Under the pieces are notes generated by a model. It searched no databases. It saw nothing but the letters and a program-made list of their open reading frames with translations, and was not told the DNA's origin. From RAM1 sp943372515 (GTDB lineage Bacteria > Pseudomonadota > Gammaproteobacteria > Burkholderiales > Burkholderiaceae_C): a DNA stretch of 64,000 bases. Shown piece by piece: positions 1 through 8,607 of this stretch. The position numbers and the translations under genes were made by a program. Where the stretch lies: positions 1 to 64,000 of the forward strand of contig CALRYY010000005.1 in the NCBI GenBank assembly GCA_943372515.1, read 5' to 3'. Within the stretch, counting starts at the first letter, position 1, and each line of letters begins with the position of its first letter.

Positions 1-2118
1 GCTGCTGCCCAGGTTGATCACCCCAGCCAGCGGGCTCAGCGTCACCGTGTTCGTGTACACGCTCGCGCTGGTGGCCAGTACCACCACCGTCACCGTTACC
101 GTGCCGCCCGTGGGCACCGTCACGCTGCCCGCGACGCTCGTGCCGCTCAGGCTGAATGCCGTCGGCACGCTCGCCCCGCCTCCCACCTGGCTGCTCACAC
201 TGGTCGCCGTCAGGCTGGCCGGCAGCGTGTCCACGATGCTCGCCGTCGTCATCGTGCTCGGGCCCGCGTTGCCAATCACGATCGTGAAGCTGGTCGTCGC
301 GCCCACCGCAATCGTCGTGCTCGCCACCGCCTTGGTCAGGCTCGGCGTGACCTGCACTGTCGCCGTGCCCGGCGCCGTCGCCGTGCTGCTGCCCAGGTTG
401 GTCACCCCGGCCAGCGGGCTCAGCGTCACCGTGTTCGTATAGCCGCCCGCGCTGGTGGCCTGTACCACCACCGTCACCGTCACCGTGCCGCCCGTGGGGA
501 TCGTCACGCTGCCGCTCACGCTGGTGCCGCTCCGGGTAAACGCCGTCGGCACGCTCGCCCCGCCTCCCGCCTGGCTGCTCACACTGGTGGCCGTCAGGTT
601 GCTCGGCAGCGTGTCCACGATGCTCGCCGTGGTCAGCGTGCTCGGGCCTGCGTTGCCGATCACGATCGTGAAGCTGGTTGTGCCACCCACTGCGATGGTC
701 GTGCTGGCCGCTGTTTTGGTCAGGCTCGGCGTGACTTGCACTGTCGTCGTGCCGCCCACCGTCGCGCTCGTGCTGCCCAGGTTGATCACGCCCGCCAGCG
801 GGCTCAATGTCACCGTGTTCGTGTAGCCGCTCGCGCTGGTGGCCAGTACCACCACCGTCACCGTCACCGTGCCGCCCGTGGGGATCGTCACGCTGCCGCT
901 CACGCTCGTGCCGCTCAAGCTGAATGCTGTGGGCACGCTCGCCCCGCCTCCCACCTGGCTGCTCACACTGGTGGCTGTCAGGCTGGCCGGCAGCGTGTCC
1001 ACGATGCTCGCCGTCGTCATCGTGCTCGGGCCCGCGTTACCAATCACGATCGTGAAGCTGGTCGTCGCGCCCACCGCAATCGTCGTGCTCGCCACCGCCT
1101 TGGTCAGGCTCGGCGTGACCACGACAACACGGGAAATAGTGCTCGTACTGGTATTGTTGAGGATCGACGATTCAGGCGTCGTCGTTGTAATTCCGACCGC
1201 ATTGGTGATGGATCCGCCAACGCTATTGACCAAAACGGTCAGCGTGATCGTTCCACCGGCCCCCGAAGCCAGACTTGCAGCAGTCGCAGTCAGATTTACC
1301 GTGCTGGTACTCAGGCTCAAAGCCCCGCTCACCGTGGCCTGAACCAATGTCAACCCGGCCGCACTGAGGCTGTCGGTAAGGGTCACGTTCACCGCCGAAC
1401 TGGGTCCGGCGTTGGCATAGGCAATCGTGTAAGTGAAGGTCGCGCCCACAGTGCCGGCGCCTACGCTTGCAGTCTTGGTAACGCTCAAGTCAGCGTTAAC
1501 CACCCGAGATATGGTCACACTGCTGGTGTTGTTGCCAGGCACAGGATCAGCCGTTGTACTGGTAATGGCCACCGCATTGGTAATGGAGCCCGCAAGGGCG
1601 GTAGCAACAACACTCAGCGTCAACGTACCTGAAGCACCCGACGCGAGACTCGCCAGAGTGACCGTCACACCATTGGTTGTTGTGCTGAGCGAACCCACGC
1701 TGGATGTGGCGGAGACAAGCGTCAAGCCGGCCGCACTCAGGGAGTCCGTCAGCGTCACGCTTTGCGCAGTGCTGGGGCCTGCATTGGCAAAACGGATGAC
1801 GTAGGTAAAGGTTACGCCTACCGTACCGGCCGTCACGCTCGCCGTCTTTGTCAGGCTGAGGTCCGAACTCTGCACTACGGTATCGGTGTCCTCCGCCGAG
1901 CAGACCCCGGCGCCCGTACACGACACAGACGGGTTGCTGTTGACCACGGATGCCGGAGGCGTAATTCTCGCGATGTTGGTTACCGACGTTTGCGCGTGAG
2001 CCACCAACGGCAGGAACAGGCACAGCATGACCCCCGCCAACGCCGCAAGCATTGCTCGCGCCGTCGACCGTTTCAGCCGCGACAATTGCCCCTCGAAAGT
2101 GGCCCCAAAAACGCTCAA
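1..2118 (-). CDS. Large DUF11-type repeat surface/secreted protein, N-terminal part only (runs off left edge)
   Basis: The minus strand is open without a stop from 2118 to base 1 (706 codons), so the gene is partial. After a Sec-type signal (hydrophobic core, then AHA-QT, cleavage near residue 42) come two diverged 'DLSLTKTASVTAGTVGVTFT'-type domains of about 125 residues, then near-identical 128-residue units starting 'TPSLTKAVASTTIAVGATT'. Both types carry the 'NAGPST' signature of DUF11/conserved-repeat domains, which are beta-sandwich stalk modules of large exported proteins. Composition is extremely Thr/Ser/Val/Ala/Gly-rich with almost no charge, as in adhesins. The start is uncertain: TTG at 2118 follows an in-frame stop; TTG 2085 gives the best signal peptide (n-region SRLKRSTAR); ATG 2052 leaves almost no positive n-region. 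Role as an adhesin or matrix protein is inferred. Open frames on the plus strand here are mirror images of the repeats. Confidence 0.8.
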   Translation of the reverse strand, partial: MSVFGATFEGQLSRLKRSTARAMLAALAGVMLCLFLPLVAHAQTSVTNIARITPPASVVNSNPSVSCTGAGVCSAEDTDTVVQSSDLSLTKTASVTAGTVGVTFTYVIRFANAGPSTAQSVTLTDSLSAAGLTLVSATSSVGSLSTTTNGVTVTLASLASGASGTLTLSVVATALAGSITNAVAITSTTADPVPGNNTSSVTISRVVNADLSVTKTASVGAGTVGATFTYTIAYANAGPSSAVNVTLTDSLSAAGLTLVQATVSGALSLSTSTVNLTATAASLASGAGGTITLTVLVNSVGGSITNAVGITTTTPESSILNNTSTSTISRVVVVTPSLTKAVASTTIAVGATTSFTIVIGNAGPSTMTTASIVDTLPASLTATSVSSQVGGGASVPTAFSLSGTSVSGSVTIPTGGTVTVTVVVLATSASGYTNTVTLSPLAGVINLGSTSATVGGTTTVQVTPSLTKTAASTTIAVGGTTSFTIVIGNAGPSTLTTASIVDTLPSNLTATSVSSQAGGGASVPTAFTRSGTSVSGSVTIPTGGTVTVTVVVQATSAGGYTNTVTLSPLAGVTNLGSSTATAPGTATVQVTPSLTKAVASTTIAVGATTSFTIVIGNAGPSTMTTASIVDTLPASLTATSVSSQVGGGASVPTAFSLSGTSVAGSVTVPTGGTVTVTVVVLATSASVYTNTVTLSPLAGVINLGSS
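7..1120. repeat. 384-bp tandem repeat array (about three copies) inside the DUF11 gene
   Basis: The landmark GCCCAGGTTGRTCAC recurs starting at 7, 391 and 775, exactly 384 bp apart, and flanking sequence matches at most positions over the whole period. 384 bp is 128 codons, so copy-number change keeps the frame. Copies differ mainly at third positions and a few A/V/I or S/A sites. The array continues past the left edge, so the true copy number is unknown. The two N-terminal domains (about 1120-1860) are homologous but much more diverged. Confidence 0.9.
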
Positions 2119-2471
2119 ACGCTGTTACCCCGATTTTTCTTGTCTGACCTTTTTACGCACAATTAACACGTCGTTACACAAGGGACTTGAGTCTAGTTGA
2201 TGATGGTTCTTTGTAACAAATCATGTCTTTTGAGGGAGGGAATAAGTGTCGCTTCTGCGCACAAAGTCACATACTTAAGTCTGTACGCAAGCGCACTCGA
2301 TTCTAGATGCAGAAGTCGCACCATGTAACAGCGAAAAAAGGCTGTGAATACACATCAATATTCGAATGCACCTGTCTGATATGTAACAGAAATTCAGCGT
2401 AAATTCTCCGCGAGGATGCCGGCACCCTGCAGTCACCATCACAATGGCCACAACCTTTCATAATCTGCCTC
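2119..2471. other. AT-rich divergent intergenic region between the DUF11 gene and gspF
   Basis: This 353-bp gap is clearly richer in A+T than its neighbours and separates two divergent genes, so it should hold both promoters. I see no convincing sigma-70 hexamer pair, no inverted repeat strong enough to call an operator, and no RNA gene. The phrase TGTAACA occurs three times in degenerate form (near 2210, 2325 and 2381), which could be chance in AT-rich sequence. Confidence 0.4.
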
Positions 2472-3713
2472 ATGCCCGCTTACACCTTTGAGGCTCTGGA
2501 CGCCCTTGGCGCCACCCGCCGGGGCGTCATGGAAGCCGACACCGCTAAATCGGCACGAAGTTTGCTTAGATCCCAGGCGCTGGTGCCTTTGTTTGTTGAA
2601 CCTGTGCACTCGTCTGCGGGGTTGGCCGGCAGCGGGAAAGGCCGGACTCACTCGGCACGTAACTTTTTCAGCAAGCGGGTCTTTAGTAGTACAGGCCTGT
2701 CAATCTGGACACGCCAACTCGCAGGGCTGGTGTCGTCAGGGCTCCCGTTAGAGCGGGCACTTACTGCGCTAACCGAGGAAGCTGAAGAAGAATCCCTACG
2801 CGATCTGGTGGCTGACTTGAGATCCGAGGTCAATGCAGGCTCCTCGTTTGCGCGAGCACTAGCGCAGCACCCGGGGGAGTTTGCAGACATTTATGTGGCC
2901 GTTATCAGCGCGGGCGAGCAAAGCGGCAGCCTGGGTTTGGTCCTGGAGCGCCTGGCCGACGATCTGGAAGAGCGGCAGCTGTTGAAAGCCAAACTGGCCG
3001 GCGCCATGCTCTACCCAGCCATCGTCACGTTGATTGCCATCGTGATCGTGCTTTTTCTGGTCGGCTACGTCGTGCCACAGGTCGCCAACGTTTTTGCGGG
3101 TACCAAGCGCTCGCTTCCCTTCCTGACCACGGTGATGCTGGGCCTGAGCAGCGGCGTGCGCAGCTACGGCTGGCTGATGCTCCTGCTTTTGGCATCAGCG
3201 GGTACCGGTTTGCACTTCGCGCTGCGCAACGAGGCGTTCCGCCAGGCCTTCGACACCGCCTGGCTGAAATTGCCGCTTCTGGGCAAACTGTCGCGCGGGT
3301 ACAACGCTGCGCGGTTTGCCAGCACGCTGGCAATGCTGGCTTCTGCTGGCGTGCCCATCTTGAAAGCTCTGCAAGCCGCCGCCGAAACCCTGAGCAACCG
3401 GGCTATGCGCGCCGATGCGCTTGATGCGCTGGTGCTGGTGCGCGAAGGCGCCCCACTGGCTTCGGCCCTTACACAAAAGAAGCGATTCCCCGGCCTGCTG
3501 GGAATGTTTGCCCGTCTGGGCGAACAAACAGGTCAGTTGCCGGTGATGCTGCAACGCGCAGCAGCGCAGCTCAGCGCCGAGGTTCAGCGCCGCGCCATGC
3601 AGCTGGCCACCATTCTGGAGCCGCTGCTGATTGTGGCGATGGGCCTGATGGTGATGTTGATCGTGCTGGCCGTGCTGCTGCCGATCATCCAGCTCAACCA
3701 GCTGGTGCGCTGA
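2472..3713 (+). CDS. gspF: Type II secretion inner-membrane platform protein GspF
   Basis: GspF is the polytopic inner-membrane platform of the type II secretion system, contacting the GspE ATPase and the GspL/GspM complex. The 413-residue product begins MPAYTFEALDALGATRRG, the typical GspF N-terminus, and contains two T2SSF domains (about residues 75-200 and 280-400), each ending in hydrophobic helices; the C-terminus 'ILAVLLPIIQLNQLVR' is also typical. Length matches the family. The gene stands about 36 kb from the other gsp genes of this window, and its stop overlaps the start of the 5'-nucleotidase. A type IV pilus PilC is the main alternative, but PilC proteins do not usually start MPAYTFEALD. 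Confidence 0.9.
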   Translation: MPAYTFEALDALGATRRGVMEADTAKSARSLLRSQALVPLFVEPVHSSAGLAGSGKGRTHSARNFFSKRVFSSTGLSIWTRQLAGLVSSGLPLERALTALTEEAEEESLRDLVADLRSEVNAGSSFARALAQHPGEFADIYVAVISAGEQSGSLGLVLERLADDLEERQLLKAKLAGAMLYPAIVTLIAIVIVLFLVGYVVPQVANVFAGTKRSLPFLTTVMLGLSSGVRSYGWLMLLLLASAGTGLHFALRNEAFRQAFDTAWLKLPLLGKLSRGYNAARFASTLAMLASAGVPILKALQAAAETLSNRAMRADALDALVLVREGAPLASALTQKKRFPGLLGMFARLGEQTGQLPVMLQRAAAQLSAEVQRRAMQLATILEPLLIVAMGLMVMLIVLAVLLPIIQLNQLVR

Positions 3714-4612
3714 TGGGCGTTTCACTGGACGGCAAGCTGGTCGTTGCGATTTCGTCGCGCGCGCTGTTTGACTTTGAAGAAGAAAACCAGATCTTCGAGC
3801 AGGGCGACGACCGCGCCTATATGCAGCTGCAACTGCAGCGGCTGGACCAACCGGCCAAGCCAGGCGTGGCGTTCTCGCTGGTGCGCAAGCTCCTGGCGTT
3901 CAACGATGCCGATGCGCAGCGCGTGGAAGTCGTCATCCTGTCGCGCAACGACCCGGTGTCAGGCATGCGCGTGTTTCGCTCGGCCCAACATTACGGGCTG
4001 CCGATTGAACGCGGCAGCTTCACCCGCGGGCAGCCGCCCTGGCGTTACCTGAAACCGCTGAACGCCAACCTGTTCCTGTCTACGCACCTGAGCGACGTGC
4101 GCGCCGCGCTTGACGCGGGCGTGCCGGCGGCGCAGGTCTACCCGCATTCCATGCTGGCATCCGCCGCCTATCCCCATGAAGTACGCATCGCGTTTGACGG
4201 CGACGCCGTGCTGTTCTCCGATGAAGCAGAACGCGTATTCCAGGCACAAGGGCTGGTCGCGTTCCAGCAACACGAGCGCGACAAGGCCGCACAACCGCTT
4301 CCTGAAGGGCCCTTCAAACCGCTGCTGGCCGCCCTGCACAGGCTGCAACAGGCAGGTACACCGACCATGCGAATCCGTACGGCGCTGGTCACCGCACGCA
4401 GCGCCCCGGCACACGAACGCGCCATCCGCACATTGATGAACTGGAACATCGACGTGGACGAAGCCATGTTCCTGGGCGGCCTGCCCAAGGGCGAATTCCT
4501 GCGCGAGTTCGAGCCTGATTTTTTCTTTGACGACCAGACGGGGCATGTGGACTCGGCCGCGCGACATGTCCCGTCGGGTCACGTCGCCAGCGGCATCTCC
4601 AACCCGGGCTGA
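3713..4612 (+). CDS. Cytosolic 5'-nucleotidase family protein
   Basis: The 299-residue protein matches the bacterial branch of the cytosolic 5'-nucleotidase family (PF06189, related to eukaryotic NT5C1), which hydrolyses nucleoside 5'-monophosphates. Seen in the sequence: 'LVVAISSRALFDFEEEN' at the N-terminus, 'VVILSRNDPVSGMRVFRSAQ' near residue 80, 'FDGDAVLFSDEAERVF' near residue 160, and 'FLGGLPKGEFLREFEPDFFFDD' toward the C-terminus, the usual conserved blocks. No signal peptide, so cytoplasmic. The start ATGGGC at 3713 overlaps the gspF stop, suggesting co-transcription, although no functional tie to secretion is obvious. Confidence 0.8.
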   Translation: MGVSLDGKLVVAISSRALFDFEEENQIFEQGDDRAYMQLQLQRLDQPAKPGVAFSLVRKLLAFNDADAQRVEVVILSRNDPVSGMRVFRSAQHYGLPIERGSFTRGQPPWRYLKPLNANLFLSTHLSDVRAALDAGVPAAQVYPHSMLASAAYPHEVRIAFDGDAVLFSDEAERVFQAQGLVAFQQHERDKAAQPLPEGPFKPLLAALHRLQQAGTPTMRIRTALVTARSAPAHERAIRTLMNWNIDVDEAMFLGGLPKGEFLREFEPDFFFDDQTGHVDSAARHVPSGHVASGISNPG

Positions 4613-4680
4613 CGCTGCACGGCAGCGGCTCCGCTACGATGCCGCCAAAGCCGGCATCCGTTTCCGGCAGGAGCATCACG

Positions 4681-6447
4681 ATGAACTTGCCAGTTGGCCG
4701 CGCCGCCACGTTTGCACAAACCGCACGCCGCATCGCGGCGCTGGTTGCGCCCTATTTCAAGTCAGAAGAGAGATGGATTGCGCGCGGACTGCTCTTCAGC
4801 ATCGTCTCGCTGAACCTGGGCACGGTGTACATGCTGGTGCTGAACAACGAGTGGTATGCCCGTTTTTACGACGCGTTGCAGAACAAGGATCAGGTGACGT
4901 TCTGGCGCGAAATCGTGTTTTTCTGCTGGATCGCGGCAGCCTACATCGTCATCGCCATCCTCAAGTTTTACCTGACGCAGTTGTTCCAGATGCGCTGGCG
5001 TGCCTGGATGACGCGCGACTACCTGGGTCGCTGGATGGCCGACAACACCTTCTACCGTCTGGAACTTGCGCGTTACGCAACAACAAACAGCGCGCCACCC
5101 GACAACCCTGATCAACGCATCCAGGAAGACATGCAGCTGTTCACCAGCTACACCGTGTCGTTGACCATGGGCCTGCTGAACGCAGTGGTCACGCTGGTCA
5201 GCTTCGTGGGCATTTTGTGGGGCCTGTCAGGCACGGCCAGCTTTTCACTGGGCGCACAGACCTACACCATAGCCGGCTCGATGGTGTGGGTCGCCATGGC
5301 CTACTGCGCAGTGGGCACGGTCATCACCCACTACATTGGCCGCCCGCTGGTCAACCTGAACTTCCAGCAGCAACGCTACGAGGCTGACTTTCGTCATCAC
5401 CTGGTGCGCGTGCGTGAATACAGTGAAGCCATCGCGCTGGACCGTGGCCAGACGGTGGAGCACCAGCAGCTGGACACGCGCTTTGGAGCAGTGCTGAAAA
5501 ACTACCTGCAGCTCATTCGCCAGCAAAAGAATCTTGTGGCCTTTACCGCGTCCTTCGGCCAGGCGTCGGTCATCTTCGCGTTCATCGTGCAGGCGCCACG
5601 CTTCTTCAGCGGCGCCATCCAGCTGGGCCAGCTCATGCAGGTCAACTCTGCGTTCGGCCGCGTGCAGGATTCGCTGTCTTGGATCGTGGACAACTACGAC
5701 AGCATCGCCGCGTGGCGCGCCACCACCGACCGGCTGACGAGCTTTGAAGAGGCCATGCGCGCCCAGGCCAGTGCACGCGCCAGCCTTGCTATCCAGCCGG
5801 CGAACGAGCTGGCCACGCAGGACCTGACCATCAACCTGCCCGACGGCGCCACGCTGTTGTCGGGCGCCGCGCTGGCCGCGCAGGCTGGCGACACCGTGCT
5901 GCTGCAGGGCCCGTCTGGCAGCGGCAAATCAACACTGTTTCGCGCATTTGCAGGCATCTGGCCCTTTGCCAGCGGCCACGCCCAGGTGCCGCAAGACGCC
6001 ATGTTCATACCGCAGCGGCCCTACGTGCCCAATGGGCGCCTGCGCGACGCATTGGCTTACCCGTCACCGGCGGCCGGCTACACGGACGACGCACTGCGCC
6101 AGGCACTGACCGATGCCCGTTTACCCCACCTGGCCGACCGGCTGGACGATGAGGATGCGTGGGCGCAAAAGCTCTCGGGCGGCGAGCAGCAGCGCCTGGC
6201 CATCGCGCGTGTGTTGCTGCGCAAGCCGCGCTGGGTCTTTGCCGACGAAGCCACCAGCGCGCTGGACGAAGCTACCGAGCACGCTGTTTATGAAAAGCTG
6301 ATCACCCACGTCAAGCAGGCACATGGCGCGCTGGTGTCCATCGCCCACAGGCCTGCAGTGGCGGCCTTTCACGACAGGCACTGGGCGTTGCAAAAAGCGC
6401 CGGACGGCTCGCCCGCGCGCTACACGCTCACGCATCAGGTGGCTTGA
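4681..6447 (+). CDS. ABC transporter, fused permease-ATPase of the SbmA/BacA-like (YddA) family
   Basis: A 588-residue half-transporter with an N-terminal membrane domain (ABC_membrane_2 type, about residues 20-330, starting 'RIAALVAPYFKSEERWIARG') and a C-terminal nucleotide-binding domain. Walker A GPSGSGKST lies at about residues 410-418, the signature LSGGEQQR near 498, followed by Walker B 'WVFADEATSALDE'. These proteins resemble SbmA/BacA and vitamin B12/fatty-acid transporters of the ABCD type; the substrate cannot be read from sequence. ATG 4681 is chosen over an in-frame ATG at 4639 because CAGGAG sits 8 bases before it. The 3' end overlaps convergent queC by 20 bases. Confidence 0.82.
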   Translation: MNLPVGRAATFAQTARRIAALVAPYFKSEERWIARGLLFSIVSLNLGTVYMLVLNNEWYARFYDALQNKDQVTFWREIVFFCWIAAAYIVIAILKFYLTQLFQMRWRAWMTRDYLGRWMADNTFYRLELARYATTNSAPPDNPDQRIQEDMQLFTSYTVSLTMGLLNAVVTLVSFVGILWGLSGTASFSLGAQTYTIAGSMVWVAMAYCAVGTVITHYIGRPLVNLNFQQQRYEADFRHHLVRVREYSEAIALDRGQTVEHQQLDTRFGAVLKNYLQLIRQQKNLVAFTASFGQASVIFAFIVQAPRFFSGAIQLGQLMQVNSAFGRVQDSLSWIVDNYDSIAAWRATTDRLTSFEEAMRAQASARASLAIQPANELATQDLTINLPDGATLLSGAALAAQAGDTVLLQGPSGSGKSTLFRAFAGIWPFASGHAQVPQDAMFIPQRPYVPNGRLRDALAYPSPAAGYTDDALRQALTDARLPHLADRLDDEDAWAQKLSGGEQQRLAIARVLLRKPRWVFADEATSALDEATEHAVYEKLITHVKQAHGALVSIAHRPAVAAFHDRHWALQKAPDGSPARYTLTHQVA

Positions 6448-7147
6448 CGCCCCGGTAGCGGTCCCAACCGCGCGCGCGCAGTTCGCACGCTGGACAGCCG
6501 CCACAGCCATAGCCCCAGTCGTGGCGGTGTTCGCGATCACCCAGATAGCAGGTATGAGTGTGTTCGACGATCAGCTTGACCAACCGCTCGCCGCCCAGCG
6601 ATTCGGCCATCTGCCAGGTGGCGGCCTTGTCGATCCACATCAGCGGCGTGTCGATCACGAAGCGTTTGTCCATGCCCAGCGACAACGCCAGCTGCATGGC
6701 CTTCATGGTGTCGTCGCGGCAGTCGGGGTAGCCTGAAAAATCGGTCTCGCACACGCCGGTGACGATCACCTCCAGTTCGCGCCGGTACGCCAGCGCGCCG
6801 GCCAGCGTCAGGAACAGCAGGTTGCGCCCCGGCACAAAGGTGTTGGGCAGGCCGGTTCGCTCCATGCTGAAGGCCATGTCGCGCGTCAGGGACGTTTCGC
6901 TCACCTGGCCCAGCACCGCCAGATCCAGCATGTGGTCTTGCCCCAGCCGCGCCGCCCACTGCGGAAACTGCGCGCGCAAGGCGCCCAGCACCTTCAGGCG
7001 CGCCTGCAGCTCCACGCTGTGCCGCTGGCGATAGTCAAAGCCGATCGTTTCAACGCGCTGGTAGCGCGACAGCGCCTGCACCAGGCAGGTAGTGGAGTCC
7101 TGCCCCCCCGAGAACAGGACAAGTGCGGTGGTATGCATCGGGGGCAT
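6428..7147 (-). CDS. queC: 7-cyano-7-deazaguanine synthase QueC
   Basis: QueC converts 7-carboxy-7-deazaguanine to preQ0 using ATP and ammonia, a step of queuosine tRNA modification. The N-terminus carries the PP-loop ATP-binding motif SGGQDST (residues 13-19). The family zinc site is seen at the C-terminus: a Cys in 'HTCYLG' followed by 'GYGCGGCPAC'. Length of about 239 residues is normal. The frame is open further upstream to 7216, but that would run into the DMT gene, so I choose ATG 7147 (ATG 7138 also possible). No other queuosine genes are in the window. Confidence 0.93.
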   Translation of the reverse strand: MPPMHTTALVLFSGGQDSTTCLVQALSRYQRVETIGFDYRQRHSVELQARLKVLGALRAQFPQWAARLGQDHMLDLAVLGQVSETSLTRDMAFSMERTGLPNTFVPGRNLLFLTLAGALAYRRELEVIVTGVCETDFSGYPDCRDDTMKAMQLALSLGMDKRFVIDTPLMWIDKAATWQMAESLGGERLVKLIVEHTHTCYLGDREHRHDWGYGCGGCPACELRARGWDRYRGVKPPDA

Positions 7148-7163
7148 TGTGCCGTGCGCGGCG

Positions 7164-8114
7164 TCACGCACGCAACGTTCGCGCCTCTCTGCGGGCAATC
7201 CAGAACGTGGACGCAAAAATCACCACACCTCCCAGCAAAGTGGATTGGCTCGGCACGTCGGCAAACATCGCCCACCCCAGCAGCGACGCCCAGACCAGCT
7301 CCAGGAATTTCACCGACTGCGTCGCGGAAATGTCGGCGATGCTGAACGAGCGCGTCAGGCAGTAATGCCCCGCGCTGCCCAGCAGCCCGCACACGAGGAA
7401 CATGCCGCATTGCGCCAGCGTCGGATGCTGCCAGTTCAGCAGTGCCAGCGGCAGGCTGCACAGCGCCACGGTAATGGACTGCCACACCACGATGACCGTG
7501 GGCCGCTCGTGCCGCGTCAACCCCTTGGTGATCAAGAACGAAGCGGCAAACACCGGCGCGGACGCCAGCATGACCAGGCTGTAAACACCACCTGAAGCCG
7601 ACAGCTTGGGCGCCACCACGATGAGCACACCGCCAAACCCGATCAACGCCGCCACCCAGCGTTCCCAGCGCATGGGCTCGCGGAACACAAGCCACGCGCC
7701 CAGCATGATGAAAATCGGCGTCGTGAACCCAATGGCCGTGGTATCGGCCAGCGTGATGTGCGGAATGGCAATGAACCACAGGCAAAGCCCGCCCGTGTGC
7801 ACCGCACCACGCGCAAACTGTCCGCCGACGTTCTGCGGCCGGTAGGCTGCCCACCCTGCGCGCAGCACCAGCGGGGCCAGCACGGCGCAGCCTGCCACAT
7901 AGCGCAGAAACTGCGTCTGGAAAACGTCCAGTTGCAGCGCCAGACCGCGCATGGCGGCGTTCAGCAGCACAAAGAGAATCCCCGCCAGGGCCGACCACAA
8001 AAGACCTCGCGTGATGGGGTTGAGCCGTGCCAGACGGCGCTGGACGAGCGCCACGCGCAGGGCCAGCGCGTGGGGGCGCCGCCGCGTCTGCGCGGGGTCC
8101 CCCGGCACGGGCAC
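7164..8114 (-). CDS. DMT-superfamily (EamA) inner-membrane permease
   Basis: The 316-residue product has about ten hydrophobic segments arranged as two EamA repeats, the layout of drug/metabolite transporters. 'ADTTAIGFTTPIFIMLGAWLVFREPMRWERW' type sequence in the first repeat and 'GSAGHYCLTRSFSIADISATQSVKF' type sequence in the second are hallmark EamA blocks. The substrate is unknown; such proteins export amino acids, purines or other small metabolites. The start is GTG at 8114, which shares a G with the upstream gene's TAG stop, so translation is probably coupled. The N-terminal 30 residues are basic and precede the first helix. Confidence 0.8.
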   Translation of the reverse strand: MPVPGDPAQTRRRPHALALRVALVQRRLARLNPITRGLLWSALAGILFVLLNAAMRGLALQLDVFQTQFLRYVAGCAVLAPLVLRAGWAAYRPQNVGGQFARGAVHTGGLCLWFIAIPHITLADTTAIGFTTPIFIMLGAWLVFREPMRWERWVAALIGFGGVLIVVAPKLSASGGVYSLVMLASAPVFAASFLITKGLTRHERPTVIVVWQSITVALCSLPLALLNWQHPTLAQCGMFLVCGLLGSAGHYCLTRSFSIADISATQSVKFLELVWASLLGWAMFADVPSQSTLLGGVVIFASTFWIARREARTLRA

Positions 8115-8455
8115 TAGGGCTGCTCTTTCACAATGCGACGCTTCTTGCGCACGATCACCACCGGCGCGGCTTGCGGCGCGCGCGGCATGAGTTCCTGCAA
8201 ATTGACGTTTTGCTGGCGGGCCGCCTTGCGCAGGGCCGCCTGCACACGTGACGTGTTCAGCGGCTGGACCGTGGAGCCATTGACCTGCACATACAGGCCT
8301 TCAGGAGTAATGGCCAACTGGCCCATTTCCTGTCCGCGGCTGACTTCGCCAATGACGCGACAGCCGTCTTCAGGTGCCACAAGCCAGGGCAGGCTCAGCC
8401 TGGGGCCGAGGTGAACAATCAAGGGGGGAGACATGCGCAGCGATTTTGCCTGCAT
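8114..8455 (-). CDS. Small unknown protein with basic C-terminus, divergent from groESL
   Basis: I do not recognise this family. The product (113 residues from ATG 8455) is soluble, with a middle block 'LVAPEDGCRVIGEVSRGQEM' and a strongly basic C-terminus 'VVIVRKKRRIVKEQP'. The frame is open up to 8515, but that start would lie inside the groE operator, so a later ATG is preferred: 8455 (weak GAGAAG upstream) or 8434. Its stop abuts the GTG of the DMT permease, so the two genes are probably one transcript with a promoter in the groES upstream region. Confidence 0.55.
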   Translation of the reverse strand: MQAKSLRMSPPLIVHLGPRLSLPWLVAPEDGCRVIGEVSRGQEMGQLAITPEGLYVQVNGSTVQPLNTSRVQAALRKAARQQNVNLQELMPRAPQAAPVVIVRKKRRIVKEQP

Positions 8456-8473
8456 AAGCTTCTTCTCGCCTGA

Positions 8474-8502
8474 CTTGAAAACGACACAAAACCCCTTATC
8501 AT
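8474..8502 (+). promoter_or_regulatory. groESL promoter
   Basis: TTGAAA (8475-8480) and TATCAT (8497-8502), 16 bases apart, form a plausible sigma-70 promoter. The same stretch reads CTTGAA, then 12 bases, then CCCCTTAT (8492-8499), close to the heat-shock sigma-32 consensus (CTTGAA, 13-17 bases, CCCCAT). The spacing is one base short, so sigma-32 use is tentative. The CIRCE operator begins immediately downstream. Confidence 0.6.
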
Positions 8503-8528
8503 TAGCACTCGCCATCGCTGAGTGCTAA
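8502..8528. promoter_or_regulatory. CIRCE operator (HrcA binding site)
   Basis: TTAGCACTC at 8502-8510 and GAGTGCTAA at 8520-8528 are perfect inverted arms separated by nine bases, exactly the CIRCE element bound by the HrcA repressor in front of groE operons. It lies 80 bases upstream of the groES start and overlaps or follows the -10 region. hrcA itself is not in the window. Confidence 0.97.
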
Positions 8529-8607
8529 CAAAGCCATCGGCGCAAGTTAATAAGCACTGACTTTTGGTGCTTTTGTTTTCCAAAACTGTTCAAGACCAGG
8601 AGATGCA

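Noticed and set aside
7..1120. CRISPR-like array
   Set aside because: The repeats are 384 bp with no short repeat/spacer alternation and are in-frame protein repeats.
14..1804. Several open frames on the plus strand (e.g. 14-442, 455-826, 839-1342)
   Set aside because: They are mirror images of the repeat gene on the minus strand, repeating with the same 384-bp period, and have no ribosome sites. The minus frame is open for 706 codons with a signal peptide and DUF11 domains.
2378..2398. LexA-like box near CTGTCTGATATGTAACAG
   Set aside because: The spacing between CTGT and ACAG is 10, not 8 bases, and there is no SOS gene nearby.
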